Source: Methylobacterium sp. WSM2598
GTDB lineage: Bacteria; Pseudomonadota; Alphaproteobacteria; Rhizobiales; Beijerinckiaceae
Direction: 5' to 3'
Assembly (NCBI RefSeq): GCF_000379105.1
Contig: NZ_KB900609.1
Span: forward strand, 7,364,939 to 7,428,938
Length of the DNA stretch: 64,000 bases
Made by a program: the position numbers and the translations under genes. How positions within the stretch are numbered: position 1 is the first letter of the stretch; the number at the start of each line of letters is the position of its first letter. The notes below the pieces were generated by a model, which had not been told where the DNA came from, searched no databases, and worked only from the letters and a program-made list of their open reading frames with translations. Positions 61,476-64,000 of the stretch are shown one piece after another.

Positions 61476-62180
61476 TCAAAGCTGTGCGCCCAATTCGGAC
61501 GAGAGGCGCTCAGCCGCCTCCCGCAATCGGGATTCCAGGGCTCTGGCCTGGTCGGCCGTGAGACGGGATGAGGGACCGGATAACGCGAGCGCTCCGATGA
61601 GCCGTCTCTCGGTGCCGAAGATCGGCATCGCCATGGATGCGACATGCGGGTCAGTGATGCCCGACGTATAGATCGGGAGCGCCACGTCCGTCCGCTTCGC
61701 GGACGTGCGGTCGCCGAAGATCGACAACACCTGCGCGATGGCCGAGTCGTCCATCGGGCGCATGTCGCCCGGCCGAACGTTCATGCGCAGCGGGTGCGGT
61801 GAGTCGGCCCGGAACAAGCACAGCCTCTGATTGCCGCGGCGAATATAGAACGACGCGGTCTCCAGCGACTCGGCGGCGAGGCGCTCCAGGACGGGGACGA
61901 CGCGCTCCTCCAGGGCGAAGGATTGCTGATAGACCGAGCCGATGCGGGCGGCCTCGACGCCGAGGCGGTAGCGCCCGTCGTCCAGGCGCTCGATCAGGTC
62001 GAACTTCTCGAGCGAGATGCATAGCCGCATGATCGTGCTCTTCACGAGGCCCGTGCGGCGGGCGAGTTCCGACAGTTCGAGCGCGTCGTCGCCGCGTCGG
62101 AACGCAGTCAGAACCGTCAACACTCTGTCGGCCGAGGCCACACCCTCAAGCTTGGGCCTCTTCCGAGCCTCTTTCGGCAT
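61476..62180 (-). CDS. IclR family transcriptional regulator
   Basis: 234 residues. The N-terminal winged helix is intact: DRVLTVLTAFRRGDDALELSELARRTGLVKSTIMRLCISLEKFDLIERL. The C-terminal effector domain begins near 85 (ARIGSVYQQSFALEERVVPVLERLAAES). It is divergent from the MFS transporter across 551 bp that include an R1 copy, and likely controls uptake of the transporter's organic acid substrate. R1 copy F starts 45 bp upstream of its ATG, so the repeat sits in its promoter region. Confidence 0.9.
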   Translation of the reverse strand: MPKEARKRPKLEGVASADRVLTVLTAFRRGDDALELSELARRTGLVKSTIMRLCISLEKFDLIERLDDGRYRLGVEAARIGSVYQQSFALEERVVPVLERLAAESLETASFYIRRGNQRLCLFRADSPHPLRMNVRPGDMRPMDDSAIAQVLSIFGDRTSAKRTDVALPIYTSGITDPHVASMAMPIFGTERRLIGALALSGPSSRLTADQARALESRLREAAERLSSELGAQL

Positions 62181-62225
62181 CCGTTTCGCGCTCGCTCACG
62201 CTGGAGTGGATCGGGGAAGAAGCCT

Positions 62226-62331
62226 CTAGAGCGGCACTCGATCACGTTGCAATCGGGTGCCGCTCTAGATCTTTGATCTTGCCGCATTTTCTGCGACGAA
62301 CCGGCATCCACTTCGTCGGAAAATGCTCTAG
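62226..62331 (-). repeat. R1 palindromic element, copy F
   Basis: A near-canonical copy in minus orientation: CTAGAGCGGCACTCGATCAC ... CGGGTGCCGCTCTAG, TCTTTGATCTTGCCGC, then ATTTTCTGCGACGAACCGG and GGAAAATGCTCTAG. It lies 46 bp beyond the iclR start. Confidence 0.92.
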
Positions 62332-62694
62332 CGCGGTTTCCGGCATCGCCAAACGGGGCAGTGGGCCGGGGCTTCCAGGGCACGGGTCGCAGCGGTCGCG
62401 GCCGGCCGCGCCTCCCGTCGGGTCGCGGGCCGCGTGCGACACTCCGCAGCATCCCACTCCTGCGGCCCGCGGTGGGTCCCGGGCCGCGGCACGGTTGCCC
62501 ACAGCGCTGCGGACGTCTGTAAGCCGCTGAGCTGCCACCACGATCCCCGCAACGCCGCACGCGTCGCGCCGATCCCGGCAGATGACTTAAGCGCGACTGT
62601 CCGAGTTGGCGGCCGAGCCAAGCATTGCCTGCACCAAGGCCCGCGAATGCTTTGCAACCGCTTGACCCGCCCGGCCGCGCGCTGTACGCAAAAT

Positions 62695-62707
62695 GAAACG
62701 CCGTTGC
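62695..62707. promoter_or_regulatory. Imperfect palindrome before the MFS gene, possible IclR operator
   Basis: GAAACG-C-CGTTGC with a GCAAAAT direct repeat on either side (62688-62694 and 62706-62712). It lies 25 bp before the MFS ATG. TTGACC at 62662 could be a -35. Confidence 0.35.
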
Positions 62708-62731
62708 AAAATCGGCTTGGGAGAAAGCGCC

Positions 62732-64000
62732 ATGGCACGGATGCACCCGGCGGAGCCGGCAGTCCTTCAGGGAGCGGCGGTCGACGAGCCGGCGCTGCAC
62801 CGCAAGCTGATGCGGCGCATCCTGCCGTTCCTGTTCGTCTGCTACGTCGTCAGCTACCTGGATCGCGTGAATGTCGGCTTCGCCGCGCTCACGATGAACC
62901 AGGACATCGGGCTCAGCGCGACGGCGTTCGGCGTCGGGGCGGGCCTGTTCTTCTTCGGCTACTTCGCCGCCGAGATCCCCAGCAACCTGATCATGATGCG
63001 GGTCGGGGCGCGGCTGTGGATCGCCCGGATCATGATCACCTGGGGCCTCGTCTCGGCTGCGACCGCGTTCGTGACCGGCCCGGTGCAGTTCGGCATCGCC
63101 CGCTTCCTGCTCGGCCTCGGCGAGGCGGGCTTCGTGCCCGGCGTGTTCCTCTACCTCAGCCTGTGGTTCCCCTCCGCCGTGCGGGCGCGGGCGACCGCCC
63201 TGTTCCTGCTCGGCATCCCGGTCGCCAACATCATCGGCTCGCCGATCTCGGGCGCGCTCGTCCAGCTCGAAGGCTTTGGCCTCAAGGGCTGGCAGTGGCT
63301 CCTCGTCCTCGAAGCCGCGCCCGCGGTGCTCCTCGGCATCGCCTGCCTGTTCGTCCTCACCGACCGGCCCGAGAAGGCGGCGTGGCTGAGCGCCCCCGAG
63401 CGCGACGTCCTGGTGGCCAAGCTCGCCGCCGAGAAGGCCGCGATCGAGAAGAAGCACAACCTCACCCTGGCCCAGGCGCTGCGGGACTGGCGGGTGCTGA
63501 CCCTCGCGGCCATCAATTTCTGCGCCATCGTCGGCTCCCTCGGCATCGGCCTGTGGCTGCCGCAGATCATCAAGCAGCTCGGCCTCGCCACGTCCCTCGT
63601 CGGGGTGGTGACGGCCATCCCCTACGTCTGCGGCGCGGTCGCCATGGTGGTGTGGGGCCGCCTCTCCGACCGGGGCGGCGACCGCACGATCTACCCCGCC
63701 ATCTCGCTCTTCGTCGGCGCGGCGGCCCTCATGGCGAGCGCCTTCACCCCGACGCCGCTCCTCACCATCGCGGCCCTCTGCGTCGCCGTCATGGGGATCA
63801 ACTCCTTCGTGGCGACCTTCTGGGCCGTGCCGTCCGGCTTCCTCACCGGCCGGGCGGCGGCGGGCGGAATCGCCATGATCGTCTCGATCGGCAACCTCGG
63901 GGGCTTTGCGGGGCCGTACATGATCGGCTTCGTGCGCGACCTCTCGGGCGGGTTCACGGCGCCGCTCGTCGCGGTGGGATGCTGCCTCCTCCTCGGCGCG
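62732..64000 (+). CDS. MFS transporter of the anion:cation symporter (phthalate/tartrate-like) family, 3' cut by window
   Basis: 423 codons are present and the frame is open at the window end. ATG 62732 follows GGGAGAAAGCGCC. PFLFVCYVVSYLDRVNVGFA in helix 1 and the RFLLGLGEAGFVPGVFLYLSLWFP stretch are signatures of the ACS family, which takes up organic anions such as tartrate, phthalate or glucarate. About ten to eleven of twelve helices are visible, with the central loop around residues 205-245. The divergent IclR gene is its likely regulator. Confidence 0.92.
   Translation, partial: MARMHPAEPAVLQGAAVDEPALHRKLMRRILPFLFVCYVVSYLDRVNVGFAALTMNQDIGLSATAFGVGAGLFFFGYFAAEIPSNLIMMRVGARLWIARIMITWGLVSAATAFVTGPVQFGIARFLLGLGEAGFVPGVFLYLSLWFPSAVRARATALFLLGIPVANIIGSPISGALVQLEGFGLKGWQWLLVLEAAPAVLLGIACLFVLTDRPEKAAWLSAPERDVLVAKLAAEKAAIEKKHNLTLAQALRDWRVLTLAAINFCAIVGSLGIGLWLPQIIKQLGLATSLVGVVTAIPYVCGAVAMVVWGRLSDRGGDRTIYPAISLFVGAAALMASAFTPTPLLTIAALCVAVMGINSFVATFWAVPSGFLTGRAAAGGIAMIVSIGNLGGFAGPYMIGFVRDLSGGFTAPLVAVGCCLLLGA

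Overview
The window is a high-GC chromosomal segment, with AT-rich islands, from an alphaproteobacterium. It is probably a Methylobacterium-like member of the Methylobacteriaceae. That assignment is inference from ethylmalonyl-CoA-type genes (a crotonyl-CoA carboxylase/reductase relative and pccB), a TTGA-N6-TCAA Fnr/FixK-type site and rhizobial-style dispersed palindromic repeats. No rRNA, tRNA or CRISPR array was seen.

Layout. (1) 1-8.7 kb: anaerobic nitrate respiration. It holds the narH end, narJ, narI, a PpiC foldase, a small unknown protein, a hemerythrin-like protein, a beta-carbonic anhydrase, moaA, mog and a DUF2478 protein. A divergent DUF59/nnrS pair follows, with an Fnr-type box between the two genes. 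(2) 8.7-16.7 kb: accessory DNA with an internally deleted chemoreceptor, small secreted proteins, an NDH-2-like flavoprotein, a PepSY protein, a double-glycine-leader peptide and a DUF6671 protein, separated by repeats. (3) 16.8-25.9 kb: carbon assimilation. It holds the dabB-dabA inorganic-carbon pump, a LysR regulator, a damaged crotonyl-CoA carboxylase/reductase homologue, pccB and a Crp/Fnr regulator. (4) 26-33.8 kb: an IS remnant, then small stress-type proteins (DUF2231, two DUF892 ferritin-like proteins, PRC-barrel) around a type III polyketide synthase / ICMT-type methyltransferase / FAD monooxygenase set like phenolic-lipid operons. (5) 34.8-48 kb: a catabolic island with hyuA-hyuB-tetR, cobW plus a small CxxC protein and gntR, a branched-chain-type ABC transporter, and a dihydroorotase-fold cyclic amidohydrolase. 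It looks like uptake and ring opening of a cyclic amide or imide. (6) 48-64 kb: a decaying accessory zone. It holds truncated genes, a MITE-like element, an integrase remnant, an SDR gene broken by a palindromic repeat, an IS3-family element with a frameshifted orfB and a frameshifted RibD-C/DHFR-like gene. Intact genes are interspersed: SDR, L,D-transpeptidase, M23 peptidase, MocR regulator with HD protein, cupin, quinone oxidoreductase, IclR and an MFS transporter cut by the window edge.

Three families of dispersed repeats recur. The most notable (called R1 here) is about 105 bp, has TAGAGC/GCTCTA ends and two internal palindromes, and occurs eight times at varying divergence. One copy interrupts a coding sequence, and others supply the stop codons of neighbouring genes. 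All assignments are from reading the sequence and family knowledge; no searches were run.
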